A stretch of 64,000 nucleotides of DNA from Salinibacter altiplanensis (GCF_002894645.1 NZ_NCQY01000003.1:1-64000), one strand, 5' to 3'. Positions 45,771 through 55,186 are shown, counted from the first letter of the stretch. Translations and numbers: made by a program. The notes: a model not told the origin generated them from the sequence alone.

Positions 45771-47747
45771 ATGCTCGACGTGGCCCGTGATCGTTGCAGT
45801 GATCTGGACATCGCCCAGGCCCGCGAGTGGCTCGTCACGAATGGGATCGGCGGGTACGCCTCCGGCACCGTGGGCGGCCCCCGGACCCGCGCCTACCACG
45901 GCCTCCTCGTGGCCGCGCTCGATCCGCCCCTCGGCCGCACCCTGCTCGTCTCGCACGTCGACGAAACGATCACCCACGACGACCGCGACTACGACCTGGC
46001 CACCCACCGCTGGGGCGACGGCACCGTGGCGCCCCGCGGCATCGTGCACCTGGATCGCGTCCGCCTGGAGGGCACCGTGCCGGTGTGGACGTACACGCTC
46101 GGCGATGCGCTCCTGGAAAAGCAGGTGTGGATGGACGAGGGTGCGAACGCGACGTACGTGCAGTATCGGCTCCGGCGGGCCCGGGCCCCACTGACCCTCC
46201 GGGCCAAAGCGTTCGTCACCCACCGTGACCACCACGCCCCCACGCAGGCCGGCGACTGGCAGATGAACGTGTCGGCGGTTGACGAGGGCCTGCGCATTGA
46301 CGCCTACGATGGAGCAACGCCCATTTTTCTGCGCAGCACCAGCGCCGAACTCACGCCCGCCCACACCTGGTACCGCGACTACGCGCTGGCCGTGGAGGCG
46401 GACCGGGGCCTTCCGGACCGCGAGGACCTGCTCCACGCCGCCACGGTCGAGGCCCCACTCGCCCCAGGCGACACGCTCACGCTCACGTTCAGCACCGAGC
46501 CCAACGCCTCCCTCGACGGCCCCGCGGCCTGTGCCCGTCGACAGGATCGTGATAAACAGTTGGTGACACAGGCGGGCCTCGACGACGCCTCCGCCGACAT
46601 CCAACATCTTGCCCGCGCCGCCGACCAGTTCGTGGTGGACCGCCCCACCGCGGAGGACCCGGACGGCACGTCCATCGTCGCGGGCTACCCCTGGTTCGGC
46701 GACTGGGGGCGCGACACGATGATCGCCCTCCCCGGCCTCACGCTCACGACCGGGCGGCCCGACGTGGCCGAGCAGATCCTGCGCACCTATGCTCACCACG
46801 TGGACCGGGGCATGATTCCGAACCGCTTTCCCGACCAGGGCGACACGCCGGAGTACAACACCGTGGACGCGACGCTCTGGTACATCGAGGCCATTCGCGC
46901 CTACGTCCACACGACCGGCGACACGGAGTTGCTCCGCGACCTCTTCCCGGTCCTTCACAACATTGTAGAATGGCACGTGGAGGGCACGCGGTACGGCATC
47001 CAGGCGGACCCGAACGACGGGCTCCTGCGGGCGGGCGAGCCGGGGGTGCAGCTCACGTGGATGGACGCGAAGGTCGGCGACTGGGTCGTCACGCCCCGCA
47101 TCGGGAAGCCGGTGGAGGTGAACGCCCTCTGGTACAACGCGCTGCGGAGCCTGGAGGCCTTCGCCGAGACGCTGGGCGAGCCCGCCGATGCCTTTCGCGA
47201 ACGGGCCGACCGGGCCCGGACGGCGTTCGGGCGCTTCTGGGCCCCGAAGTGCGGCCACCTGAAGGACGTGATCAATGGCCCGAACGGCGACAAGCCCCAC
47301 CTGCGCCCGAACCAACTCTTCGCCGTGTCGCTGCCGTACAGCCCCCTTTCGCCGGAGAAGCAGCGCGCCGTTGTCGAGACCTGTGCCGCCCGCCTCTACA
47401 CGCCCCACGGCCTTCGCAGCCTGTCGCCCGACGATTCGGACTACGTTGGCGCCTATCGGGGCGGCCGCGAACACCGGGACGGCGCGTACCACCAGGGCAC
47501 CGTTTGGAGCTGGCTCATCGGGCCGTTCGTCAAAGCGCACCTGCGGGTGCACGACGACCCGGCGACGGCCCGTGCCTACCTTGCGCCCCTGCGTCGCCAC
47601 CTAGCGGGCCACGGGGTCGGGAGCATCAGCGAGATTTTTGACGGCGACGCCCCCTTCACGCCCCGCGGCACGCCGGCCCAGGCCTGGGGGGTGGCGCAGC
47701 TGCTGGAGGCGTGGGCCGCCACCGACGAGGCGCAAACAGCTTCGTAG
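45771..47747 (+). CDS. Glycogen debranching enzyme (GH133-like)
   Basis: 658 aa from ATG 45771. The N-terminal beta domain starts EWLVTNGIGGYASGTVGGPR with YHGLLVAAL. The catalytic (alpha/alpha)6 barrel has IVAGYPWFGDWGRDTMIALP, RTYAHHVDRGMIPNRFPDQG, EYNTVDATLWYIEAIRAYVH, GVQLTWMDAKVGDWVVTPRI, GKPVEVNALWYNALRSLEAF, YHQGTVWSWLIGPFVKAHLR and ISEIFDGDAPFTPRGTPAQA. This is the amylo-alpha-1,6-glucosidase (GDE C-terminal) type that removes glycogen branch stubs. It lacks the transferase half found in eukaryotic enzymes, as is usual in bacteria. Co-oriented with the GH63-like gene upstream, it suggests a glucan- or glycoside-turnover pair. Confidence 0.92.
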   Translation: MLDVARDRCSDLDIAQAREWLVTNGIGGYASGTVGGPRTRAYHGLLVAALDPPLGRTLLVSHVDETITHDDRDYDLATHRWGDGTVAPRGIVHLDRVRLEGTVPVWTYTLGDALLEKQVWMDEGANATYVQYRLRRARAPLTLRAKAFVTHRDHHAPTQAGDWQMNVSAVDEGLRIDAYDGATPIFLRSTSAELTPAHTWYRDYALAVEADRGLPDREDLLHAATVEAPLAPGDTLTLTFSTEPNASLDGPAACARRQDRDKQLVTQAGLDDASADIQHLARAADQFVVDRPTAEDPDGTSIVAGYPWFGDWGRDTMIALPGLTLTTGRPDVAEQILRTYAHHVDRGMIPNRFPDQGDTPEYNTVDATLWYIEAIRAYVHTTGDTELLRDLFPVLHNIVEWHVEGTRYGIQADPNDGLLRAGEPGVQLTWMDAKVGDWVVTPRIGKPVEVNALWYNALRSLEAFAETLGEPADAFRERADRARTAFGRFWAPKCGHLKDVINGPNGDKPHLRPNQLFAVSLPYSPLSPEKQRAVVETCAARLYTPHGLRSLSPDDSDYVGAYRGGREHRDGAYHQGTVWSWLIGPFVKAHLRVHDDPATARAYLAPLRRHLAGHGVGSISEIFDGDAPFTPRGTPAQAWGVAQLLEAWAATDEAQTAS

Positions 47748-47908
47748 AAACGAGGCCCCACGGTTGCCTCCCAGCGCCAGGGCAGGACCGCTCCCCTGTA
47801 ACACTCGTTTTGTTTCTTGGACCTCCTGTGGAAGGAACGGCCGCGGAAGAACAGACCGGCGTCCGCCCCGAGCACGACCGTAGAACATCCGTCATACTGA
47901 TTCGCCCC

Positions 47909-48913
47909 GTGAAAAGCGCTTCTCCCGTCGAGCACGCCGTCCCGACCGTGCTCCGTCGCTGCTGCTGGCTTGTTGGTCTTTGCCTCGTGGTGGGTGTCGG
48001 TGGGTTTTCGGAGGAGACCGCTCCCCCCCAGACACCTTCTACAGAGGCAGAGTCGGATTCAATTTCTGCCCTTCCCCTTTCGGAGAGCCCGCTCTCGAAG
48101 CAAACCCTCACGGCCTGTACCGACAGCACGCTCCAGAAGCAGCTCCACCAGGAGATCAGCCGATCCGAGTGGACGGAACTGATGGAGCAGGGCAACCTGG
48201 CAATCGGGGTGGTCGACCTGTCCGTGCCGGCGGATCCCCACTACGCGGCAGTGAACGGACACCACATGCTGTACGCCGCGAGCCTGCCGAAGATTGGTAT
48301 TTTGTACACCGCCGTTCGCCAGATGGAGTACGGAGGCCTGCGGCCGTCGCCCGCGGTGCGCAGCGACCTGCACAAGATGATTCGGGTGTCGAGCAACGCC
48401 GCCGCCACCCGCATGATTGACCGAGTGGGCGGGCTGCGGGCCGTCAACCAAGCCCTGGAGCACGCGCCCGCGTCCCTCTACGACCGGGACCGGGGCGGCG
48501 GAATCTGGGTGGGCAAACGGTTTTCCTCGGACTCGCGCCGCCGGCCCGATCCGCTTGAAGGCCTCTCGCACGCCGCCACGGTCCATCAGGTGGCCCGCTT
48601 CTACACGATGGTCGCCACCGGACGCCTCGTCAATCGGGCGCGCAGCGCACAGATGCTGGAGATTCTTTCCAATCCGGGCCTGGACCACAAATTCGTCCAC
48701 GTGCTCCGGCGCCGTGCCCCGGAGGCCTCCATCTACCGCAAGTCCGGCTCGTGGCGCACCTGGCACGCCGACTCGGCCCTGGTCTGGGGCCCGGAGCGCC
48801 GCTACGTAATCGTCGCGCTCGTGAAGGACGCGCAGGGCGGCCGCGTCGTGCGCGAGCTGCTTCCGATGGCGGAAGCGGCCCTTGGCCTCTCTTCCTCTCG
48901 CTCGAACTCCTGA
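47909..48913 (+). CDS. Exported serine hydrolase (beta-lactamase/PBP-like, class A fold)
   Basis: 334 aa from GTG 47909 (an alternative GTG is at 47948). Signal helix: RRCCWLVGLCLVVGVGGF. The class A catalytic motifs are all visible: S-x-x-K in LYAASLPKIGILYTAV, S-x-N in IRVSSNAAATRMIDRVG, and K-S-G in IYRKSGSWRTWHAD. It may be a beta-lactamase-like hydrolase, a D,D-peptidase or an unrelated serine hydrolase. The long Pro/Ser/Glu linker after the signal suggests a tethered protein. It converges with the next gene, a second protein with the same three motifs. The start codon is uncertain. Confidence 0.82.
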   Translation: MKSASPVEHAVPTVLRRCCWLVGLCLVVGVGGFSEETAPPQTPSTEAESDSISALPLSESPLSKQTLTACTDSTLQKQLHQEISRSEWTELMEQGNLAIGVVDLSVPADPHYAAVNGHHMLYAASLPKIGILYTAVRQMEYGGLRPSPAVRSDLHKMIRVSSNAAATRMIDRVGGLRAVNQALEHAPASLYDRDRGGGIWVGKRFSSDSRRRPDPLEGLSHAATVHQVARFYTMVATGRLVNRARSAQMLEILSNPGLDHKFVHVLRRRAPEASIYRKSGSWRTWHADSALVWGPERRYVIVALVKDAQGGRVVRELLPMAEAALGLSSSRSNS

Positions 48914-48955
48914 GCCCTGGCCTTTCCATGCAGATCTCCAAGTCCCTCAAGACCG

Positions 48956-50230
48956 TCAGCCCTCGTGGAGGTCCGCGACGATTCGCTCGATGAAGGTGGC
49001 CAGCGATTGGTGCTCCACGGCCGAGTTGACCCGAAGCACGTTCGACATCATCGCGACCATGTAGACGCGCCCGTCGGCCGTCTCGACGATGGCGATGGAG
49101 TTCATGTAGTTGAACCGGTTGCCGGTGTAGGGCTCGCAGGTAAACCCTTCCTCCTCCTCGCAGCTGTAGAGGCTGCCGGACTTGAAGTAGACGGCGTCGT
49201 CGCGCAGGGTGGGGGCCGAGGCGTAGCGGATTCGGTTTCCGGTCATGTAGAGGAGCCGCTTCAGCTCGAGGCTCGACCACGGGTCGACGATCCGCCCCTG
49301 TTCGAGGCGGAGCATCCACCGCATCAGGCCCTGCGGGGTGCCGATGCTGCCCCCCGGGACGTCGATGCGGCGACTGGCCGTGTGCGTAAAGAAGCTGCCC
49401 AGCCGCCACATGCGCTCCGGAATGCCGGCGGCGTCGAGCGGCTTGTGGACGACGCGGTGCGCAATCCGGCCGAGCGAGTCCGCCGGGGTCGACTCCAGAA
49501 ACTGCTGCTCCCGCTCCTCGGACGCCGGATACTCGTCGCCGAAGGCCCGCATGAGGGTTGCCTCCTTCCACACCACACTGGCCGCCGCGTTGGAGCTCGG
49601 CGAGAGCATAAAGTCGACCCACTCGTAGAGCGAAAAGACGTCCGAGGGCCGTGGCTGACGCCGGGTGTATTCGTTGGTCTCCGGGTCGAAAAGAGGGATG
49701 GTGTGGTGGTCGGACACGATCCACTGGCCGGCCTGGACCGTGTGCTCTTTGAGCAGCGCCCGTCGCCGTTCGGGGCGGTCCGGGTAGCGGCGCCTCAGCT
49801 CCGCGAAGAAGCCAGTGGCGATGGCGAGCTTGCCGACGCTGCCGGGCTGGTAGCGATTGGTGGGGCGGAGCTCGGCGTAGCGGGCCGGGGCGCCGGGCGT
49901 GATGTCGAAAACCGTGATGCCGTAGCTGTCGTCCCGATCGGCAAAGAGCCGCTCCAGACGCCGCTGCAGGGCCGGGTCGGGCGCCGGAACGGTGTCGAGG
50001 GAGTCCGCCCCGGGGAGATGCAGTTGGATGTCCATCAGTGACTTGCGGGCGCCCTCGGGCGGCAGGTCGCCCTCCAGCTCGCCGTTCTGCACTCGCTCCA
50101 GGTACAGCAGGCGGCGGATGCCGGTGAGGTCGTACCCGTCAATCGGGTACGGGAGGTGGAACGCGGCGAGGAACGCAACGAGCCCGGCACAGAGGGCGAC
50201 AATCAGCGAACGGCGCATGACACAGCTCAT
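48956..50230 (-). CDS. Exported serine hydrolase (beta-lactamase/PBP-like)
   Basis: 424 aa from ATG 50230 (another in-frame ATG at 50218). Signal or anchor: SLIVALCAGLVAFLAAFHLP. Motifs: S-x-x-K in RYQPGSVGKLAIATGFFAEL, S-x-N in MLSPSSNAAASVVWKEATL, and K-S-G in AVYFKSGSLYSCEEEEGFTC. A domain insertion with many Arg/Glu lies between the second and third motifs. Two Cys near the KSG (SCEEEEGFTC) could form a disulfide. It resembles the gene it converges with in motifs, but overall similarity is weak. Its start is 48 bp from the stop of the dikinase-like gene, so both may be one minus-strand unit. Substrate unknown. Confidence 0.82.
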   Translation of the reverse strand: MSCVMRRSLIVALCAGLVAFLAAFHLPYPIDGYDLTGIRRLLYLERVQNGELEGDLPPEGARKSLMDIQLHLPGADSLDTVPAPDPALQRRLERLFADRDDSYGITVFDITPGAPARYAELRPTNRYQPGSVGKLAIATGFFAELRRRYPDRPERRRALLKEHTVQAGQWIVSDHHTIPLFDPETNEYTRRQPRPSDVFSLYEWVDFMLSPSSNAAASVVWKEATLMRAFGDEYPASEEREQQFLESTPADSLGRIAHRVVHKPLDAAGIPERMWRLGSFFTHTASRRIDVPGGSIGTPQGLMRWMLRLEQGRIVDPWSSLELKRLLYMTGNRIRYASAPTLRDDAVYFKSGSLYSCEEEEGFTCEPYTGNRFNYMNSIAIVETADGRVYMVAMMSNVLRVNSAVEHQSLATFIERIVADLHEG

Positions 50231-50277
50231 GGATTTGATTCGTGGCGTTTCGTGTGAGCCCGACGACTCCACTCTCG

Positions 50278-53226
50278 TCAGCGGGGCCGCGGGGCCGTGA
50301 GGTCGACGGTCGGGCGCGGCTCGGCCTGCGCGTCGAGCGTTCGGTAGTAGGATCGAGCCTTGCCCGGGCCGGCCTCCACAAAGGGACGGACCTGAAAGAG
50401 CCAGAGCGTGCCGTCGCGGAAGCCCAGCTCCACGTCGTACGGCCCCTCGGAGGCGACGCCCGGCACGGAGGGGAGGCGGTCGCGCAGGGTCTGAGCCAGG
50501 CGGCGCAGGCGCTCCCGATTGGCCGCTGTCAATACTGGTCGGTGGAACGAGGTGGCCCTCGTCTCGACCCCGCCCTCCGGCGGGAGTACCGTAATGGTGG
50601 GGGTGCGAAGCGGCGAGAGCAGGGCGGCATCGTGTGCGTCGTCGCTGTCGTTCTCGCGGGGGCGCACCAGCGTCATTTCAGTTGCCTCACCCTTTACGGC
50701 CCCCGCCACCCCTCGACTAAAGGAAAGAGTGAGGGCCTCGGGACCGCCCTCCGACACGCCCGTCGTAATAAGGACGCCGGACTTGTCCGCGTTGACGCTC
50801 TCGGAGAGGAGCACAGACGGGTAGACATGCTCCGGATTTTTGAGGACGCGCTGCCGCCATCGGTAGCTGCGCTCGGTATAGGGGGAGGCCCAAACCTGCC
50901 GGACGGCGTCGAAAATCGCACTCGAATCGACCACGTTGGGCCTCGTTAGGTTGAGGCCGGCCCCGGTAAAGGTGGGCAGGTCCTCCATGTTGGTGTCGCT
51001 GCGGACGAAGACGCCCACCTCTCCCATCGGCCCGCCGAACACATCGCGGAACGTGCGGGTCAGTGCGGCCCGGAAGTCGTCCCGCAGGGGCATGTCGCGG
51101 ATGGCCATCCGCAGCGTGTCGAGCCGGCGTCGCACCCGGAGAGGCGGATCCCCCCGGCCCGCCGGGGCCGTTTCGAAGGTCGCCGTCAGGTAGTCCCAGT
51201 ACGACCCGTTGGTCCCGGGCATCGGCTGATTCATGTGGGCGCGGAAGACGCCGAAGGGAATCGCGAGGCCCGGCGAGACGTGGTCGGGGAAGAGGGCGTT
51301 GAGCTGGCCGAGGTTGGCCGCCTTTGGGCCCACGATGCGCCCCCCATCGGAGGCCCGGAGGTCTCGGAGTGGGCGGAGATCCGTCTCGGCCAGCTCCATC
51401 GCCTCGGTCTCCACCGTGATCAGGGTGTCGGCGGACGCGGGGGCGACGAGGCGGCGCTCGATCTCGGTCATGCGCTCGGCCGGCACCATGCGGACCGTTC
51501 CCTCCGGCGACACGGCGAGGAAGACGCGGGTGCCGTCGTAGCGTGTCAGGGCCTCGATCTGATCGGCGGTGATCGCCGCGGTGGGAATGCCGAGGTTGCG
51601 GGCCAGGAGCTGCACGTGCGAGACCGCATTGCCGCCGCTCGACGTCAAGAGCCCGGCCACCGGCGAGAGGTCGGGGGGCACGTGCTCCAGGACGTACAGA
51701 TCATCCTCGTCGAGATCGGTCGCGGGGGGCAACTCGGTGACGACGTGCAGGGTGCCGGCGGCGACCCCGGCGGTGAGGCCCCGGACGCGCCCGGTGTCGT
51801 CGAGGTCGAGGAGGCGATGCTCGCGCCCGGCCACGCGTGCCTGGAGGCGACCCAGCGTGCCCGCCACCCGCCCAAGGGGAAGCAGCACCGAGTTGCGGAT
51901 CCGATCGTCGATGAAGCCCCGGGCCGCCGGCTCGAAGGCCGCGTAGCGGTTCACGACGTGCTGGTAGTGGGCCGTCGTCATGGCGGTGCCCCACTCCGCC
52001 ACGCGCCGGAGTGCATCGACCCAGCGGTCAAAGTCGGATCGAGAAACCGTAGACGCCGCCGGGAGGGCCAGGCGGTCGGAGACCCGTTCCCACTCCCACA
52101 GCTCAAGGTGCCCGGCGCCGGCCGCGGCCCGGGCGAGCGCCGCTCCTTTCTCGAGCAGGCCGCGATGCCGGTCGGGGGTCCAAGCGGCGGCGCGGCGGAG
52201 CAGCTCGGTTTCGAGAGATACGGAAAGGGCCAGGGCCGTGCGTCGGTAGTCGGGGTCGAGGGTTGGGAGACCGCGTCGTAGACGGAGGAGCAGCCGGCTG
52301 CCCCGCTGCACGCGCTCGTCGGCCGCCAGCGACGGCCAGTCCGACACCAGGGAGCGGGCCGCGTCCGTGAGGGCGTGGTCGGCAGGCAGCGACGCGACGT
52401 GAGACTCCAACCGATCGGCCCCGTCGGAGGCGTAGACGGCGGTGAGGTCACGCTCCAGTTGGGTCAGCTCGGAAAGAAGCTCGTCCGAAAGGGTATCTTC
52501 GCGGGCTCGTCGAAAGTCACGAACCCGGCCGAGCACCGACGAGTCGGGCTGGCCGTGAATTCTCACGCGGAGGGGCATGAACGCCGACAGGGAGTCGGCA
52601 ATGGCCTCCGAGGTGGCGCGGATGCGCTGCTGCACGTTGCCGGCACCCCCCTGCGGAAGGTCGCGGACGGCCTGGCGCAGGAGATAGAAGTGCGAGCGGA
52701 CCCGGTCCTCGTCGCGGAGCATGTGCCGGAGAAACGAGCGCCCCCATTCCGCCTCGTCTTCTGCCTGGAACGCCCCGCGGTAGTACTGGGCGCGGCGCAA
52801 AATCCACCCGTCGTCGACGGCGTAGAGGTACCGGCCGAGCTGATACTGCTTGAGACGGCTGTGCCGGTCGCCTGCATCCCAGAAGGCGTCCGTGTCGGTC
52901 CCCGCCAAAATCTGCCCGAGGTACAGCCCGTGTCGCGTCTGCAGGGCCTTCGCCTCCGGCTTCAGCATCGCGTGCTGGAGGCCGCCGGGCGTGTCGCAGC
53001 GCTCCCGCGCTGGAATGACGCTGCCGTCCGGGCAGAACCACCGGATGCCGGCGTACGGCCCGCGGCGGTCCTCCTTCCAGGACGCAACAAGGGCCTCGAT
53101 GCGCTCGGTCGACGCGGGAGCGACATCGGCGGACGGCGACTGGGCCGTGGCCGAAACAGGAGCTCCAACCAGAAGGCCTACGACGAGAAGAATCTGCGGT
53201 GGAAGGAGAAGGGAGCCGTCATTCAC
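50278..53226 (-). CDS. Exported dikinase-like protein (phosphohistidine domain then PPDK/GWD-type ATP-binding domain)
   Basis: 982 aa from GTG 53226, whose translation starts with a signal peptide (LLPPQILLVVGLLVGAPVSA, then TAQS). About 480 residues of mostly helical, Arg-rich sequence follow with no recognised domain. Then a phosphohistidine swivel (SSGGNAVSHVQLLARNLGIP; His near 534), and a C-terminal ATP-binding domain (RIVGPKAANLGQLNALFPDH near 632; VFVRSDTNMEDLPTFTGAGL near 744; PSVLLSESVNADKSGVLITT; a final DVELGFRDGTLWLFQVRPF). This order, His domain before ATP domain, is that of alpha-glucan water dikinase, the reverse of PPDK and PEP synthase. An ATP-using kinase in the periplasm would be odd, so the signal or the activity needs explaining. 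It may be exported but use another donor, or be non-catalytic. Confidence 0.82.
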   Translation of the reverse strand: MNDGSLLLPPQILLVVGLLVGAPVSATAQSPSADVAPASTERIEALVASWKEDRRGPYAGIRWFCPDGSVIPARERCDTPGGLQHAMLKPEAKALQTRHGLYLGQILAGTDTDAFWDAGDRHSRLKQYQLGRYLYAVDDGWILRRAQYYRGAFQAEDEAEWGRSFLRHMLRDEDRVRSHFYLLRQAVRDLPQGGAGNVQQRIRATSEAIADSLSAFMPLRVRIHGQPDSSVLGRVRDFRRAREDTLSDELLSELTQLERDLTAVYASDGADRLESHVASLPADHALTDAARSLVSDWPSLAADERVQRGSRLLLRLRRGLPTLDPDYRRTALALSVSLETELLRRAAAWTPDRHRGLLEKGAALARAAAGAGHLELWEWERVSDRLALPAASTVSRSDFDRWVDALRRVAEWGTAMTTAHYQHVVNRYAAFEPAARGFIDDRIRNSVLLPLGRVAGTLGRLQARVAGREHRLLDLDDTGRVRGLTAGVAAGTLHVVTELPPATDLDEDDLYVLEHVPPDLSPVAGLLTSSGGNAVSHVQLLARNLGIPTAAITADQIEALTRYDGTRVFLAVSPEGTVRMVPAERMTEIERRLVAPASADTLITVETEAMELAETDLRPLRDLRASDGGRIVGPKAANLGQLNALFPDHVSPGLAIPFGVFRAHMNQPMPGTNGSYWDYLTATFETAPAGRGDPPLRVRRRLDTLRMAIRDMPLRDDFRAALTRTFRDVFGGPMGEVGVFVRSDTNMEDLPTFTGAGLNLTRPNVVDSSAIFDAVRQVWASPYTERSYRWRQRVLKNPEHVYPSVLLSESVNADKSGVLITTGVSEGGPEALTLSFSRGVAGAVKGEATEMTLVRPRENDSDDAHDAALLSPLRTPTITVLPPEGGVETRATSFHRPVLTAANRERLRRLAQTLRDRLPSVPGVASEGPYDVELGFRDGTLWLFQVRPFVEAGPGKARSYYRTLDAQAEPRPTVDLTAPRPR

Positions 53227-53353
53227 AGTGCCGGGAGCAGGATGTCCGTGGTGTAGAACCAACGAAGGGTCGGATGTGTGCTCCGGAGGGCCAGAACGTT
53301 TCGTTCGCCCGGAGGCCTTCGAATTCGGGAGAAGCGCCCTCCGGGAAGAGGCG

Positions 53354-53989
53354 TCAACCGATCGTCGACATTCCCACGACGAGCGTATACACCACGGCAC
53401 CCATTACCAGGAGGGCAGCGCTGCCGTGCACCCACCGCCGGTCGGTGATGATTAGCCCCCCCAGGAGAGACGCGAGCCCCACGTTTACAGCGATATTTTG
53501 TACCAGGCGCGCAGTTTCAACGATCTGGGTGTCCTGCACGGCCCACGCGGCCCCGCTGAACAGCTGGCTGGCGACCAGCAGCCCAATGAACGCCCCGAAG
53601 AACCACCGGCGGTGGGCCGCCGAGAAGTAAAAAGCCTCCAGGTCGAGAGCCGCCTGCGAGTCGCTTGTCCGGCCCCGATCGGTTCCCAGACGCGTCCGGT
53701 CCGGGTCCGGGAGGGCAAACGCGCAGATCAGGTACAGGAGCAGAAACCCCAGCAGCACGGGCGTGAAGACGGCGGCGTGCGCCAGCGCCTCCTTTTGGAG
53801 AAACCGGAACGACTGCCACCAGATCTGCACGATTACCAGAAAGGCGATGGCCGCCCAGGCCAGGGGAAGCCAGTGCCAGTGCACCGTCCGGCTGGGCCGC
53901 ACGAGCTCGCGGAGGCTCCGGGCCAGATCCGTGAGCCCGAGGCCGACGATGATCGAAACGAGGGCGATCAGGTATTCGAGTTGAGACAT
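53354..53989 (-). CDS. Multi-span membrane protein, unknown function
   Basis: 211 aa from ATG 53989. Five to six hydrophobic segments: YLIALVSIIVGLGLTDLARS, WLPLAWAAIAFLVIVQIWWQ, VFTPVLLGFLLLYLICAFAL, WFFGAFIGLLVASQLFSGAA, VNVGLASLLGGLIITDRRW and AALLVMGAVVYTLVVGM. A hydrophilic loop (DPDRTRLGTDRGRTSDSQAA) lies in the middle. No family recognised. It is upstream of the dikinase-like gene on the same strand, separated by 127 bp. Confidence 0.8.
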   Translation of the reverse strand: MSQLEYLIALVSIIVGLGLTDLARSLRELVRPSRTVHWHWLPLAWAAIAFLVIVQIWWQSFRFLQKEALAHAAVFTPVLLGFLLLYLICAFALPDPDRTRLGTDRGRTSDSQAALDLEAFYFSAAHRRWFFGAFIGLLVASQLFSGAAWAVQDTQIVETARLVQNIAVNVGLASLLGGLIITDRRWVHGSAALLVMGAVVYTLVVGMSTIG

Positions 53990-54156
53990 GAAAACGGGGG
54001 CCGCGGGGCAACCGGAACGCACGCTGTCGACACGTAACCGTACACGACGCACAGGTTCGGGGCCTCGGCGACCCTACGAATCCGTGCGGGAGGCTGCCCT
54101 CGGCCCGGAACCGAGACGATTTTCCAACACGAGACGGTCGCCCAAGCGATCCCCCC

Positions 54157-54432
54157 TCACGTCTCGAGACAGTCGATCGGCTCTTCGGCACCGTCCCCGG
54201 AAGGCTCTGCCTGGACGGCGGCCTCCTCATCGAGCGTCTGGTTGAGGGCCACGAGCCCGGTCTTGAGGCGCTGGACGAGGCGATCGCGCGTGCCGGGACT
54301 GAGCGAATCGTAGCACCCCTCGCGCAGTGCCCGAAGCGCGTGGCGGTGATGACGGCGTGCCTGCTGCAATTGGTCGGTCACGGGAGCAAGGAGACGGGTG
54401 CGGGGGACGGGCGGCCGTGGCCATTCTGCCAC
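54157..54432 (-). CDS. Small hypothetical protein
   Basis: 91 aa from GTG 54432, or 74 aa from GTG 54381. Helical, with ARRHHRHALRALREGCYDSL and RDRLVQRLKTGLVALNQTLD, then an acidic end (EEAAVQAEPSGDGAEEPIDC). No family recognised. It is minus-strand, about 170 bp upstream of the membrane-protein gene and divergent from the DUF4279 gene to its right. The acidic tail and codon use support a real gene, but the length makes this tentative. Confidence 0.5.
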   Translation of the reverse strand: MAEWPRPPVPRTRLLAPVTDQLQQARRHHRHALRALREGCYDSLSPGTRDRLVQRLKTGLVALNQTLDEEAAVQAEPSGDGAEEPIDCLET

Positions 54433-54698
54433 GGGTCAAGGCACAGGCGGGGGAAAGTCGTCGGGACTGTTGGCTACCGATGCGTGTCACACATCCTCAC
54501 GGCGTTTCAGGTCGCCTTGCCCAACAGTGGGCCGCGGCCTCCCAGTCGGGCACGTCCTGAAGTGAGATGCCGACGTCAGGTGTAACGCCCCCGATCGTCC
54601 CAAGACGCAAGGATCGCCGCGCTTTGAGCAGGGGGCCGCGACGAGCCGCCCCCATGACGCCGACGGTTTCGTCTACAGCCCCTCCCCCATTCACCCCC

Positions 54699-55118
54699 AT
54701 GCCGCCCCATTCAACGAGCAACACGACGCACATCGGATTTTCGGCCACGCTCCGGGTCATGTGCGCCGCGGAGCGGCACGACGAGATCGAACAGGTTACG
54801 GGGCTGACGGCGACCCATCAGCACGAGCACGGCGAGCCGGGCTTGTTCGGGCAGCCCTGGCCGAAGGACCTCTGGGCCCTGGAGTCGCCCCTGCCCCCGG
54901 ACACGGCCCTCGGTGAGCACCTGGAGTGGCTGTGGACCCGGGTAGAGCCCCACCAGGACTACTTTCGGGGACTTGCCGCGGAAGAGGGCGTAGACGTCGA
55001 CCTCTTCTGTGGCTACCGCAGCGATTGTGACGAGTGTGGCTTCGAGGTGCAGCCCGACGCGCTCAACATCGTGCAGGCGCTCTCAGTGCCGTTGGAGGTC
55101 TCGGTGGTGTTTACCTGA
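54699..55118 (+). CDS. DUF4279 domain protein
   Basis: 139 aa from ATG 54699. The fold pattern fits DUF4279: a first strand HIGFSATLRVMCAAERHDEI, a helix-and-loop EQVTGLTATHQHEHGEPGLF, GQPWPKDLWALESPLPPDTA, the helix LGEHLEWLWTRVEPHQDYF and closing strands VDLFCGYRSDCDECGFEVQP and SVPLEVSVVFT. These domains occur with immunity or unknown roles. No toxin gene is adjacent here. It precedes mlaE on the same strand by 68 bp. Confidence 0.72.
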   Translation: MPPHSTSNTTHIGFSATLRVMCAAERHDEIEQVTGLTATHQHEHGEPGLFGQPWPKDLWALESPLPPDTALGEHLEWLWTRVEPHQDYFRGLAAEEGVDVDLFCGYRSDCDECGFEVQPDALNIVQALSVPLEVSVVFT

Positions 55119-55186
55119 GCAGCCCCTCCACCGCCGTGCCGGCCCGTTCCCAACCGCCCCGCCCCTCAGTCATTCTCACAGCTTCT

